From Manihot esculenta (lineage: Eukaryota > Streptophyta > Magnoliopsida > Malpighiales > Euphorbiaceae): DNA of 64,000 nt. Both the position numbers and the translations under genes were made by a program. Where the stretch lies: positions 3,861,870-3,925,869 of the forward strand of contig NC_035164.2 of the NCBI RefSeq assembly GCF_001659605.2, given 5' to 3'. The notes under the pieces are model-generated. The model saw only the letters and a program-made list of their open reading frames with translations. It searched no databases and was not told the origin of the DNA. Positions 22,485 through 33,539 of this stretch are shown piece by piece. The first letter of the stretch is position 1. Each line of letters begins with the position of its first letter.

Positions 22485-24360
22485 TGAACATTTTATATTT
22501 TGAAGAGTTTGGTTGGCCACCAAAGGAGTTAGTTTTAACTGTTGGAGAGTGTTTCTGAGATATGATCATCAGTGCAGGCTATTAAAGATGCAGTCAGCTT
22601 CCTTTTCTTTTTATTATTTTTTAAAAGAGTAATATTTTTATTATTATTGTTTTTTGAAATTGTAAATAGCCAAAGCTAAAATGGTGGATTATTGGCATTG
22701 TTCATGAAAATGGCTGGGACAACTCTCTGAGAGACATTCATTACAAAGATAGAACATAAGTTGCTCACAGGAGTTTCTACTTTCTCTGACTCCTACAGGC
22801 TTTGGTAATTTCTCCAGAATAGAACATCATCTTTCTGGTTTTATTATGGGAATCTCCTATCTCAATCCTCTGATTTTGCCATTACTTGAGTTTAGAAGGA
22901 AAAATTACTATTTGATCCTTGTAATATAGGAAAATTTACTCATTAATTCATCCTTTTTGAAAAATATACTTAGTCTTTGAAATTTTAAACAATTAATTGA
23001 GAGATCAACTAAGGATAAAATAGTAAAATATTTAATGAGTAAAACTAATAAAATGATTAATTAGTAAATTTTATTATAAAAAATTGTCATTATAATTATA
23101 ATTATGTGTTTTGGTGTAATAAGATTATGTAATTTAATCTGTGACAAAAAGAGTTGCGTCGCGACAAAAAGTTGTGTGGTTTCACTTCTTAGTAAAAATG
23201 AGATTTTTCTATCTAACACTATTAATAAGTGTTGGTGTAACACTTAAAAATTAATTAAAAATAATTTTTAATTAAGATAAATTATGTTTTAATTTTTAAA
23301 ATTTTATAAAACATATAATTTAGTTCATATATTTATAAATAAAAAAATATAAAAAAATACTTTGTGATTTAACTCATTTTTACTTCAGGTATATAATACT
23401 GTGGTATTATACTTAACAAATAGCAGTTATTTTTTTTTACGGTGTCAAGAAACACTAATATAACAATTAAAATAGAAGAAAATACAAAAGATTTTTCACT
23501 TTAGGATCTTTATGGTTCAATTTGTATTAAAATAGTAGTTCTAGTATCGTGCCGTCAGTAAAAAATAAAATGCAGTAATTTTTAGAAACCGTAAAAAGTA
23601 AAAAGTAGTAATTTTTAGGCACCGTTAAAAATGTTGATATGAAAATTATAGCACGATGTGATTTAACACAAATTGAATTAAAGATTCTGAAATGAAAGCG
23701 AGTGAAATCACAATTTATTTTTTTATAAATTTACTTTTTAATTAATAATTATATTTTAATTCTCACGTATGCGTTTCATGACGGAGTCAGAAAATTATCG
23801 CTATTTATATGATATCACAGGTACTATTTTAACCGCTGAAATGAAATTAAGTGAAACCATAATATACATTTTTGTATCTTTTCTATTAAAATATAATTAT
23901 TAATTAAAAAGTGAAAATATAAAAAAATATATTATAATTTTACTAATTTTCATTCGAAATTATGTGATTTAATTTGTATTAAATTAATAAGTGGTGATAT
24001 CAATATATTTTGATAGAGTCTGAAAATTATCTTTTTTCGCTAAAAGCACAATAATACCTATATTATTTTAAAATAAACTAAACTGCAGGCCCTTCGCTTC
24101 AAAGTAAAAAATTAATAAAATCACATGATAATTTTTTATACTTTTTCCTTTATAAATTTAGTTATAAAGTTTTATTTTATAATAAAATGATTTTTTAGTT
24201 ATAATTTATTTTTATATTTTTACAAAATTAGTTTCAAAATGTTATAATTATTTATAAATAAGTATTTATATATATATATTTTTTAAATTAATCTCACATG
24301 TTTATTAAATTTAATAGTTTAAAATAAATTAATAAAATAAAAATTAAATTAAGGATCTTG
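22485..24360. other. AT-rich intergenic region with a fold-back
   Basis: The first 130 bases are the probable 3' UTR of the ALP1-like gene. The rest is AT-rich with no gene. At 23499-23552 and 23651-23698 are imperfect inverted arms (CTTTAGGATC...TCGTGC and GCACGATG...GAAATGAAAG) around a 100-base loop, probably a degraded MITE; similar arms recur towards 24000. Confidence 0.55.
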
Positions 24361-24396
24361 ACATAATGTTATAATTCCGATTGTGATTCCACCGGA

Positions 24397-26124
24397 ATGT
24401 CAGATTCCGGCAATGAGGGTATGGAAGAGGATGATCTTTTGCAACATAATGGCCGTAGGAAGCGTAAAGATGGTGAAGGAGGTTTCTCTTTAGAAGAACA
24501 AGACGGTAGAAAGTTTGAGTCTGTTGGACAACCGTCTCCAATGGGTCCTTCGTTTAGGGATATGCTAGTCAATGGGAGTCCTAATAACGAGACTGTGATT
24601 GCTGACACAGTTGAAGTCAATGATGAGGAGTCGTATGAGCTTTCTGATGGGGAAGAGGATGAGGAGGATGAAAAGTGCCCTAATATTAAACTTACTAAAA
24701 TTGAGAAATCTCGTTATTGTAAACCATGGAAGAACTCCTTGATTATCAAGCTGATTGGAAGATCAATAGGGTATGCCTATTTATCGCGAAGGGTGAAGGA
24801 ACTCTGGAAACCTAAATCCCCTATTGACTTAATTGCTCTGGACAACGATTTTTTCCTTGCTCGATTTAATAGTAGGGAAGATTTTGATTTTGCACTGGAG
24901 GGTGGACCATGGATTATAGCTGATCATTATTTGTCAGTTCGCCAATGGTGCCCGGATTTTGATCCATTTAATGTTTCCTTGGAACGCTTGGCAGTTTGGG
25001 TTCGATTTCCATGCCTTCCAATTGAATATTTTAATGAGGATTTTCTTATGCGATTGGGGAGGAAGATAGGAGATCCTATCAGAGTGGATAATAACACTAG
25101 CCGAGTGACAAGAGGGCATTTTGCGAGATTATGTGTTGAAGTTGATGTTACGAAGCCTCTTTTGTCGAAATTCAAGCTGAACCGGAGAGTTCGACGTATT
25201 GAATATGAGGCGTTACATATGGTTTGTTTTTCCTGTGGAATTTTTGGGCATATGAAGGATAATTGTCCTTCGTTGCGGAAAGAGTTGCAGCCAGAGAATG
25301 TAGAGAATGTGCCTAATTCGGTTCATAGTAACCCTGCTCCTAAGGTGGCTCAGTTACCCGAGAATCAGGTGGTTAATCCAGCTGTTTTAGATGATTTTGG
25401 TGATTGGATGCTGGTTAAGAAAGATAGAAGACGTAATCAACGTCCTCAGGAAAAACCTGTATTTAAATTTGGGTCAGGTGATCATGGTCCGAGGGAGTCA
25501 AACAAGGGTAAATCAACGATGAAGGCCAATAATAACCCCTTTAGTTCTCTAGTTATTCTCCAGGATTCTGAGACTCATATAGAACATAATGCGACTCCAC
25601 CAGTGGTACAAGATTTTCGTCCTGTCTTGGGCAAGAAAAAGCTACGGGATTCTAAAGGGAAGGGTCAAGTGGTTTCTACTGTGACAAGAGAGGAGACTCC
25701 CAATATTGCTTTAGATTCCTATGTGAGATCTAATGGGCCTGCTGTGCAAAGTTCAGTTCTAAAAATTAGAGGGGTTTCGAGTGGATCAGGGGGATCTTCT
25801 AGAAAAGCTGCTGCACAAGATGACCATGTAGTTGTTCAAGGGAATAATAGAACGAATCAGTCAAAGACTTGGGTTGTTTCTAACTCGAAATTGGTGGGAC
25901 TTGCAAATTTAGAAACAGAATTGGATAGGAATCAACATGATAATTTTAATGATCCGTCGTTTCCTCATCCAACCCGTCCCAATATCCCAGCAGCTAATGG
26001 AGATGGTAATCAGGATATGAATCTTGACGATGATGCGATGATAATTGTTGCTCAGACTTCCTTGAATGAATTTCAGAATAGTGGTTTAATTGGTAAGATG
26101 CCTTCTAATGAGGGGTCTTACTAG
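24397..26124 (+). CDS. LINE ORF1 RNA-binding protein
   Basis: The 575-residue product has an acidic N-terminus (a D/E run near residues 75-90), a DUF4283-type domain (about 105-190, including K-P-W-K-N-S-L-I and G-G-P-W-I-I), and a CCHC knuckle, CFSCGIFGHMKDNC, starting at C277. The C-terminal half is polar and low in complexity. This order is that of plant L1 ORF1 proteins, which bind element RNA in the ribonucleoprotein. The ATG at 24397 is the first in frame and sits just after the presumed 5' UTR. Confidence 0.9.
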   Translation: MSDSGNEGMEEDDLLQHNGRRKRKDGEGGFSLEEQDGRKFESVGQPSPMGPSFRDMLVNGSPNNETVIADTVEVNDEESYELSDGEEDEEDEKCPNIKLTKIEKSRYCKPWKNSLIIKLIGRSIGYAYLSRRVKELWKPKSPIDLIALDNDFFLARFNSREDFDFALEGGPWIIADHYLSVRQWCPDFDPFNVSLERLAVWVRFPCLPIEYFNEDFLMRLGRKIGDPIRVDNNTSRVTRGHFARLCVEVDVTKPLLSKFKLNRRVRRIEYEALHMVCFSCGIFGHMKDNCPSLRKELQPENVENVPNSVHSNPAPKVAQLPENQVVNPAVLDDFGDWMLVKKDRRRNQRPQEKPVFKFGSGDHGPRESNKGKSTMKANNNPFSSLVILQDSETHIEHNATPPVVQDFRPVLGKKKLRDSKGKGQVVSTVTREETPNIALDSYVRSNGPAVQSSVLKIRGVSSGSGGSSRKAAAQDDHVVVQGNNRTNQSKTWVVSNSKLVGLANLETELDRNQHDNFNDPSFPHPTRPNIPAANGDGNQDMNLDDDAMIIVAQTSLNEFQNSGLIGKMPSNEGSY

Positions 26125-26184
26125 ATTTTTCGTTCTATTATAGGTTCAGTCATCCTCGTGGCTTTCTTTTCTCTCTTATTTTTA

Positions 26185-29100
26185 ATGATTATTGGAGTTT
26201 GGAATTGTCAGGGTGCTGCTTCTTCTAATTTTCTGAGAGCTTTTAAGGAATACAATCGTATCTATAAGCCTCAGATTTTTTGTTTGGTTGAGCCTCGAAT
26301 TTCTGGCCATTCAGCTGATAATGTTTGTAAACAGCTAGGTTATGATAATTGGGTTCGTGTCGAGACTTTTGGTTTCAGTGGAGGCATCTGGATTTTATGG
26401 TCAGAAATATTTTTTAAGTTAACGCTTGTGTCGACAGATCCGCAATTTATTACATGCAATGTGTTACTTGATAATGGGGACTCGTGGTTAGTGAGTTTTG
26501 TGTATGCCAGCCCTGACATTAGTTTACGAAGACGTTTGTGGCATTCGGTTCTGGGTTTCAATGGAAGTGAGAAAAGTTGGTTACTGTTGGGAGATTTTAA
26601 TTCTTTTACAAGCGAGAATGAACAAACCGGCTATGTTAATGTTCACAGTATTGGGGCTAGTGATTTTCGGCAATGGATTTTTGATAACTCACTTATTGAT
26701 TTGGGTTTTGAAGGTACCCCTTTTACTTGGAGTAAGGGTGGTATTACTTCTTCTTATAAAGCTGCTCGATTAGACCGTTGCTTGTGTACTGAGATTTGGC
26801 GCATGACATTTTCTAGAGCTACAGTTATTCATGCTCCAAAGTTGCATTCTGATCATTGTCCTATTTTTATGAATTGCTTTGGAGTTACAAATTCTTCTGT
26901 TCGTCGTTTTCATTTTCAAGCGGCTTGGACAGCTCACAAAGATTTTGTTGATGTTGTTTCCCGTGGTTGGAAGCAAAATACTTCTTTATTTGATAATTTG
27001 AAATCAACCAAAGACTCATTAAGCCAATGGAACCGATCTGAGTTTGGGAATATTTTTCATAATAAGCAGAGGTTGATCCGTCGAATTGATGGTGTTCAAA
27101 AAAGCTTAGCTATCCGGCGAACGAGAGGTTTAGTGAAGCTGGAATTTAATCTGAGACGACAGCTTGAAGATGTTTTGAAGCAGGAAGAATTATACTGGTT
27201 TCAACAATCTAGGGAGGAATGGATTGTTTCTGGTGAGAGAAATACAAGGTTTTATCATCTTTCTACCGTGATTAAACGCAAGAAGCAGCAAATTCTCAAG
27301 CTGAGAAATGGGAACAATGTGTGGATTGAAGATTCTAGTCAACTTAAAGAGCTTGCTAGCGGTTACTATCAAGAGCTGTATTCGAAAGATTTGGCGGTTG
27401 ACTGCAGCCATTTTGTTAGACCTGATGGGCCTGCTCTTTCTTCTTCTCAACGGTTGCTTCTGGATCGTCCTTTTTCTCATGATGAAGTATATGATGCTTT
27501 GCGCCTTATGTCTCCTTACAAGGCTCCAGGACCCGATGGTCTACAAGCAGTTTTCTTTCAGCAATCTTGGTCTGCGGTAGGTTCACAGGTTTCAGCGTTT
27601 ATTATTGAGGTCTTGGGCGGGAGGGAGTTTCCAGAGGAAGTTAATGAAACGGTGCTGACTCTTATTCCTAAAATTGCTTGTCCAGAATTTATTTCTCAGT
27701 TCAGACCAATTAGCTTATGTAACGTGATCTATAAGCTTGCTACAAAAGTGTTGATTAACAGATTGAAAGATGTTTTGAGCTCTCTCATTGGATTGGAACA
27801 AAGTAGCTTCGTTCCTGGCCGACAAATTATTGATAACATTGTGGTGTTTCAAGAAGTTTTGCACACTATGAGAACGTCTAAGCGGTCAGGGGGTTTTATG
27901 GCGATTAAAATTGATCTTGAAAAGGCTTATGATAGACTAGATTGGGATTTTATTCAGTGGGTGCTGGGTTCTTACCACTTTTCCGATGCTTGGATTTCTA
28001 ATATTATGAATTGTGTTAGAACATCTTCTATGTCAGTGTTATGGAATGGTGAGAAGTTAGAATCTTTTAAACCGACTCGTGGTGTGCGACAAGGCGATCC
28101 AATGTCTTCATATCTTTTTGTTATGTGTATTGAACAACTTTCGAGAATGTTTAAACAGCTTGTTCGTCAAGGCAGATGGAAGCCGATTCCTATCTCGAGT
28201 AATGGTCCGATGATTTCTCATCTTATGTTCGCGGATGATATGGTTTTGTTCGCAGAAGCTTCTGTGGAACAGTTGGATTTGATTTTATCATGTTTGGATG
28301 ACTTTGCTAAGGCTTCCGGGCAGAAAGTGAATTTAGCTAAGTCTTCTCTTTATTTGTCGCCTTTTGTTGATAGTGATTTGGCGTCACTTTTGTCTTCAAG
28401 GTCAGGTATTCCTTTGACTGCTGATTTGGGAAAATACTTGGGTGTGCCATCTATTCATGGGAGGATTTCAGTCTCGACATATAGTAGTATTTTGGATAAA
28501 ATGAGAGGCAGACTTGATGGCTGGAAGGCGAGAGCTCTATCAAAAGCTGGACGAATAACGTTAGTTCAATCAGTTCTTAACGCTATTCCTGTTTTTGTGA
28601 TGCAGAGTGCTCTTTTACCGATATCGCTTTGCAATGCAATAGAGAAAATATGCAGGAACTTTATTTGGCATGGGAAGGATATGAAGCCAGCTGTACATCT
28701 GATTAATTGGGATACCATGTCCTTGCCGAAGCGGTTAGGTGGTCTTGGCATCAGAAATATGCGACAAATGAATCAGGCTCTATTAGGGAAGTTGTGTTGG
28801 CGAGCTTACAAGAATCCGCAAGCTTTGTGGGTTAGGTGCCTTTTCAATAAATATGAGTCGGGTTTTGTTCATTGGGAAGTCGCTAAGCGAGCTAATGGTT
28901 CAGTCAATTGGAAATCTTTTTGTTATGGTTTGGAGCTACTTCGAAAAGGGATAGTTGTAGATGTGAATAATGGGATGCACACTAGATTTTGGCTGGATGA
29001 TTGGCTTCCGGTTGGGCCTCTTTGGAATTTTGCACTTAAACCGTTGATTGAGTTGAATATGCAGGTTTGTGTTCGATATTTCTGGGTTCCTAATGTAGGC

Positions 29101-30297
29101 TGGAATTGGGACATTTTAAATTCTCTTCTTCCTACTGATGTCCTTTTATATTTCCAATCAATTACTTTAGTTGATGATATGTCGTGTTTGGATGGTTTTG
29201 CGTGGAAGCATTCTTCTTCTGGCTTATATACAGTTAAGTCAGGGTTTGATACGTTTTATTCAGAAGTGTCAGGATCTAATATGGATTGGCAAGGGCTGTG
29301 GAAGGTTAGGGTGCCACAGCGAATTCAAGTGTTTTTGTGGGAAGTGGCACATGAGAAAATCATGGTTAATGTTCAACGCCGAAAGCGAGAATTTATTGAT
29401 TATGATTTATGTCCTCTTTGTGGAGTTGCAAGTGAATCTGTTTTGCATGCTCTACGAGATTGCCAACATGTGAAACAAATTTGGAATTCCCTTTTACCTA
29501 CCAATTTCGTTTCTCCATTTTTTGATATTTTGAATGTGCCTTTATGGCTATCTGCTAATATAGAAAAAGTTGGGTTATTGGCTAATGGAATACCATGGGA
29601 TGTGCTTTTTAGTTCGGCTGTTTGGTGGTTATGGAAGCGAAGAAACTTGTTGGTTTTTAATGAGAATAATGACCAGGATACTATTGATGCGTCCTTTATT
29701 CAGCTTCGAGCAAAAGAATATATTCATGCATGGAGGTTTTCGATGCAGGCTGGGTCTGGACCGAGAGGCCGGTCTTTGAAGTATGTTGGGTGGAAGCCGC
29801 CAGAAACAGGCTGGGTGGTAGTGAATTCCGATGGTAGTGCATTGTTGTCAGCAGGAAGGGCAAGTTGTGCAGGTTGTTTTCGAAACAATGAAGGTAGATG
29901 GCTTTTGGGCTTTCAACGGTTTTTGGGCAATTGTGGAGCAATGGAAGCTGAACTATGGGGAATATATTATGCTTTAGTATTAGCATGGGATTCAGGGTGG
30001 AAGAAGATTGAAATTCAAACGGATTCTCAACTCGCGTTAGATTTACTTGCAGGTAGAGGTGCAGGAGTTTTTAGAGTTGCTCATTTGGTGAGGAATTGTC
30101 GTGATCTTATCAATAGAAGCTGGGAAGTCAAGATGGTAAAAATTTACAGGGAAGCAAATGCGGTAGCGGATCGTTTGACTAGTTTAACCATTGGTGATGA
30201 TTTTAATTTGAAAATTCATCAATGGCCTCCTGTTACTATTAAATTTTTACTGGATGCTGATAGGTTGGGGCTTTCATGGCCTAGATTAATAAAATAA
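26185..30297 (+). CDS. LINE ORF2: endonuclease, reverse transcriptase, RNase H
   Basis: I start at the ATG at 26185 because plant L1 ORF2 proteins begin a few residues before the W-N-C endonuclease motif (here MIIGVWNCQGA); the frame is open from 26158. The product is 1,370 residues. An AP endonuclease is in the first 230 (WNCQG, LVEPR, LLGDFN, SDHCP). Reverse transcriptase spans about 445-720 (GPDGLQ, FRPISLCNVIYK, IKIDLEKAYDRLDW, GVRQGDPMS, FADD at 682-685). A zf-RVT domain is near 1045-1110 (LCPLCG) and RNase H near 1205-1330 (NSDGSA, MEAELWG, TDSQLA, REANAVAD), with acidic residues present. All key motifs look intact, so it may be retrotransposition-competent. Confidence 0.95.
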   Translation: MIIGVWNCQGAASSNFLRAFKEYNRIYKPQIFCLVEPRISGHSADNVCKQLGYDNWVRVETFGFSGGIWILWSEIFFKLTLVSTDPQFITCNVLLDNGDSWLVSFVYASPDISLRRRLWHSVLGFNGSEKSWLLLGDFNSFTSENEQTGYVNVHSIGASDFRQWIFDNSLIDLGFEGTPFTWSKGGITSSYKAARLDRCLCTEIWRMTFSRATVIHAPKLHSDHCPIFMNCFGVTNSSVRRFHFQAAWTAHKDFVDVVSRGWKQNTSLFDNLKSTKDSLSQWNRSEFGNIFHNKQRLIRRIDGVQKSLAIRRTRGLVKLEFNLRRQLEDVLKQEELYWFQQSREEWIVSGERNTRFYHLSTVIKRKKQQILKLRNGNNVWIEDSSQLKELASGYYQELYSKDLAVDCSHFVRPDGPALSSSQRLLLDRPFSHDEVYDALRLMSPYKAPGPDGLQAVFFQQSWSAVGSQVSAFIIEVLGGREFPEEVNETVLTLIPKIACPEFISQFRPISLCNVIYKLATKVLINRLKDVLSSLIGLEQSSFVPGRQIIDNIVVFQEVLHTMRTSKRSGGFMAIKIDLEKAYDRLDWDFIQWVLGSYHFSDAWISNIMNCVRTSSMSVLWNGEKLESFKPTRGVRQGDPMSSYLFVMCIEQLSRMFKQLVRQGRWKPIPISSNGPMISHLMFADDMVLFAEASVEQLDLILSCLDDFAKASGQKVNLAKSSLYLSPFVDSDLASLLSSRSGIPLTADLGKYLGVPSIHGRISVSTYSSILDKMRGRLDGWKARALSKAGRITLVQSVLNAIPVFVMQSALLPISLCNAIEKICRNFIWHGKDMKPAVHLINWDTMSLPKRLGGLGIRNMRQMNQALLGKLCWRAYKNPQALWVRCLFNKYESGFVHWEVAKRANGSVNWKSFCYGLELLRKGIVVDVNNGMHTRFWLDDWLPVGPLWNFALKPLIELNMQVCVRYFWVPNVGWNWDILNSLLPTDVLLYFQSITLVDDMSCLDGFAWKHSSSGLYTVKSGFDTFYSEVSGSNMDWQGLWKVRVPQRIQVFLWEVAHEKIMVNVQRRKREFIDYDLCPLCGVASESVLHALRDCQHVKQIWNSLLPTNFVSPFFDILNVPLWLSANIEKVGLLANGIPWDVLFSSAVWWLWKRRNLLVFNENNDQDTIDASFIQLRAKEYIHAWRFSMQAGSGPRGRSLKYVGWKPPETGWVVVNSDGSALLSAGRASCAGCFRNNEGRWLLGFQRFLGNCGAMEAELWGIYYALVLAWDSGWKKIEIQTDSQLALDLLAGRGAGVFRVAHLVRNCRDLINRSWEVKMVKIYREANAVADRLTSLTIGDDFNLKIHQWPPVTIKFLLDADRLGLSWPRLIK

Positions 30298-30331
30298 GGG
30301 CTCTATCCCTCTTTTTCTAAAAAAAAAAAAA

Positions 30332-30860
30332 TTCAAGTTTAAAGAGTTCTTTCTAATCTAACTTTTTTCCTTCTCAAAGAATTTTTTTTTATTAATTAGG
30401 ATAAAAAAATATCAATTTTTTTATCTTATTTTTATTTTTCATAAATAAGATATTAAAATTTGATAAACAGAGATATTAATTTATAAATATAAAAATTTAT
30501 TAGTAATTAAAATATTTAGGATCGATTTATAATAATTTAGGAATTAATTTCAATTAAAAATATAAAGTTTAAATTAAAAAATTATTTTATTAATCAAACA
30601 AAATTTATTAAAAAATTAAAATATATCATAGAGTAAATTATAATTTTTTAATGATATTTAACCGTATTAAAAGAAAATTTTCACTTTACTTTCTATTTGA
30701 AAATGTGTTAAAATATATGGTAATTTTTTTAATTATTTATTTTTAAAATTTTAAAAAATATTTTAATATATTTTTTAAATTTAAGAAATCAAATAATAAA
30801 TTTTTACAGATTAAATAATAATTTTTTTTATACTTTTTATAAATAAAATTTTATCCTCTA
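30332..30860. other. AT-rich stretch at left end of duplication unit A
   Basis: No gene is visible. Part of it (from about 30620) matches 45310-45600 at the left of unit B. Confidence 0.55.
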
Positions 30861-30864
30861 TTTT

Positions 30865-31092
30865 TATTTTTCCAATTTTCTTCAAGCCAGGGCAATCCGA
30901 ACTCTTAATGCGGATTGGCTAAACCACCAACACGGACGCCTAACAGTGGAGACGGTTTTCTAACCAAACTCTACTTTTAGTCAATCATTAGCCCAGCAAG
31001 CAAATCCTACAAAACCAAGTTAAAACCTTTATTGCATACAACTCTTATCGATCACTGGTAAACAATATTCTTATTTCAAGAGAAGAAAAATC
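30865..31092 (+). promoter_or_regulatory. Conserved upstream module of pseudogene copy at 31.1 kb
   Basis: The motif TTCAAGCCAGGGCAATCC and the TAGTGGAGAC/TCTAACCAAACTCT block also precede every other family copy. Here no good TATA box is kept between the module and the start. Confidence 0.6.
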
Positions 31093-31600
31093 ATGGATAA
31101 AAAATGGTGGAAATTTTCAGCTTCAGCAACTGCAAGATGAGCTGCAATATGGAGTCGCAATGGGTTCGATATATGCCTATATTTATGCCTACTATAATTT
31201 GCAGCAACAATAGCTAATGGACTGCCGATATCAACGGTAAATGCTATTGCCGTTGGAATAAATTATCTAATTAGAAGTAAATTACGTAATTATAAAAATT
31301 TATACAATTATCAAATTTAATATATATTATTTTTTGTATATGTTTATTTTATTTTTTTAGAATATAATTTTTTTTTAATTTTGTGTTGTAAATATATATA
31401 TACTTTTTTTAAAAAAAAATATACAATAACTGAATTATTCACAAATTTTATCCTTAAACAAGTCCGACAAATCAATCGATGGTGGACTATTCACAATTCA
31501 TAAAAAATGATAGGTTATTTATGACGGCGTGAAGTTAGAATTTAGATAATCAAAGTGATGAAGAGTTGGAATCTAGATAATCACAATTCACAATTAGTTA
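31093..31600 (+). pseudogene. Broken member of the 125-residue polyQ family
   Basis: From the ATG at 31093 the sequence matches the family at nucleotide level (TTTTCAGCTTCAGCAACTGC, GGGTTCGATATATGCC, ATTTGCAGCAACAA), but the reading frame is shifted and hits stops; TAG follows the Q tract at 31212. An AT-rich insertion of about 220 bases (about 31235-31455) separates it from a remnant of the middle part (AATCAATCGATGGTGGAC, 31471-31488, then AAAGTGATGAAGAGTTGG). The conserved C-terminal end is missing. Confidence 0.8.
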
Positions 31601-32147
31601 GTATTTTTCATAAATTAACAATAATATTCTCTACAATATTTCTTTTAATAATAATATTTTTTATATTTCATAAGTTGAAAAAATAATTATTTATTAAATT
31701 ATATATTTCTACCTAATTCTAAAAAATTTCAGTTTAAATTTTATCGGATAAAATTTCATTCTTGTTTATAATATTGGTTTTCGTAATATAACCGATGGGT
31801 TTGAAAAATCATGTTTGGAACTTGTAAAGCAAAAATTATTTGAATTTTTTTTTTATAAAATTTTTATGATTTAAATGTTAGATTTAATTTTTAATATTTT
31901 TGAAAAAGACATTATAAAAAATGGCCTATATATGATAATCAGTTGATATTAATATTTATTTTTAATATTTAATTTCATATAAAATTAATAAATAATGGGT
32001 TTGTTAAAGAACGAAACTTTCGACCAATGCCAGGCTCATGATATATAATACTGCATATTACAAAATAAATCACTTTTCAAGGACGAGTATCTGACGTGCT
32101 GATAACATAAAATTCAAACAATACTTATAGTTTTTGTTTTTCCAATA

Positions 32148-32378
32148 TTCTTGGAGCCAGGGACAGTCCACCCTTATTTGTTTGATCCTATATGGACTTT
32201 TGACTCCTAATATACAGTGGAGACCATCTTCTAACCAAACTCTGCTTACATTGGCTTTTTATTATATATATAACTTGTAATCCAAATATTTAGTTCAGCA
32301 AGCAAATCCCACAAAACCTTGTATACAGCTCTTACCGATCCCAGTAAACAGTATCTACATTTCAAGAGAAGAAAAATC
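32148..32378 (+). promoter_or_regulatory. Conserved upstream module and TATA box, gene copy 1
   Basis: The module holds CTTGGAGCCAGGGACAGTCC, CTCCTAATATACAGTGG, TCTAACCAAACTCTG and a TATA-like run TATATATAA at 32264-32272, about 110 bases before the ATG. TTTTGACTCC includes a W-box core (TTGAC). Nearly the same block precedes the copies at 42.9, 46.8 and 53.2 kb, and a diverged one the copy at 61.6 kb. Confidence 0.7.
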
Positions 32379-32753
32379 ATGAGTAAAAGTGATGGAAATT
32401 TTCATCTTCAGCAATTGCTGCAAAAATCAGTTTCAACGGGTTCGATATATGCCTATGTGTATGCTCGCTACAATCTGCAGCAACAGCAACAGCAAGATTA
32501 TCAATTTAGGCTATATTGTTCAAGTCTGACGAATGAATCGATCGCGGACAACTCGCAATTCACGTCATTTTTGGCAAACGATAAGTCTTTCTTAACGCCG
32601 TGGAGTTGGAAGATAGATGATCAAGGTGATGGAGAAAGGAAACCAATGGTGTTCCAGCCTGGTTCTTTCTTCACTTACGATGTTGATTCTTATAGTTTTC
32701 AACGAAGATTACTTCTATTTCTCATGAGGGGCAGATCAAACTCCGCTCAGTAG
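32379..32753 (+). CDS. Unrecognised small polyQ-containing protein, copy 1
   Basis: The product is 124 residues. I choose ATG 32379 (MSKSDGNFHLQQ) over an in-frame ATG 20 codons upstream, because every intact copy starts at this ATG and the preceding sequence (AAGAGAAGAAAAATC) is leader-like. Layout: a polar N-terminus (1-16), SIYAYVYARYNLQ (about 21-33), a run of six Gln, a middle part with NSQFTSFL and DKSFLTPWSWKIDDQ, and a conserved C-terminus with SFFTYDVDSYSFQRRLL and FLMRG. I see no signal peptide, membrane helix or known domain. I do not recognise the family. It could be a lineage-restricted protein. Expression is unproven. Confidence 0.72.
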   Translation: MSKSDGNFHLQQLLQKSVSTGSIYAYVYARYNLQQQQQQDYQFRLYCSSLTNESIADNSQFTSFLANDKSFLTPWSWKIDDQGDGERKPMVFQPGSFFTYDVDSYSFQRRLLLFLMRGRSNSAQ

Positions 32754-33539
32754 TTCTAAAATCTTGCATAGCTAGGGATGAGTTGTGTAGAAACTCTTTT
32801 TTCCAATATCAAGATTTTTTTTTCATTATTATTTTTAAATTAAAATAATAGATTATATTAAAAAAAAAAGTATTGGGTGAAACAATTATACCCGTACAAC
32901 AAAATTAGTTAATTATCATATATATTTTTAGAATTCACTAATTCACTCGTAAATTTTAATAATCTATTTATTTATTTTTATTAGTTTATTTTACATAATT
33001 TTATATTACAACAATTCCATCATATAATTTTTCCGTATTAAGGCTCCATTTCGTAATTTTAGTTTTAGCAGTATTTAACCAAAAGCTAACTTTTGGTGAT
33101 TTACCTTTTAATATTTAAATTCTTATGTTAAACATAATTTATGGAGCAGGCCCTAATTGTATCTACATAGTCTTTGAAGGTCCAATTTCAAAGCAAACAC
33201 ATGGCCCTAATTGGAAACCAATGAAAGAAAAAGTAGTTCTAAACAAGAAAAGTATAAGTTATTAATCAATGACGTGGTAGTAGTCTCTATGCAAAAACCA
33301 ACCAAACTTGACAGGATTTTTAACAAGTTTTCTTGTCTTTTTTTTTTCTTGGAATTAAAATAGACTTATACATTAATCACATTAAAAAACAAAACATCCA
33401 AGTGGATGGAGGAAGGACAAGAACTCTATTTTCCTGAATCTGTCATAGAAACAGCGGCACAGCATAGGTGTTCACATATACCTGTTTCTCCTTCTCTAAT
33501 TAACCATGGAAAGATGGGTAAATCTATAACTATATTTCT
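32754..33539. other. Intergenic region after copy 1
   Basis: The first 100 bases resemble the 3' flank of the other copies (GTTGTGTAGAAACTC). The rest is AT-rich and shared with 47150-47880. No gene is seen. Confidence 0.6.

Larger units (their letters stand above)
24365..30331 (+). mobile_element. Full-length or nearly full-length L1-type LINE
   Basis: Two consecutive intact frames (ORF1, then ORF2 60 bases later), a short 3' UTR and an A tail (30319-30331) make a complete plant L1 arrangement. The 5' boundary is uncertain. I could not find a convincing target duplication: bases after the tail (TTCAAGTTTAAAG) do not clearly recur upstream. Lack of any stop in 1,945 codons suggests recent insertion. 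Confidence 0.92.

Noticed and set aside
26340..29986. Many short frames on both strands within the LINE ORF2 region
   Set aside because: They are shadows of the intact ORF2.
32319..32378. Longer N-terminus of copies 1 and 3 from an upstream in-frame ATG
   Set aside because: Copies 2, 4 and 5 lack it, and the sequence is the leader region shared by all copies.
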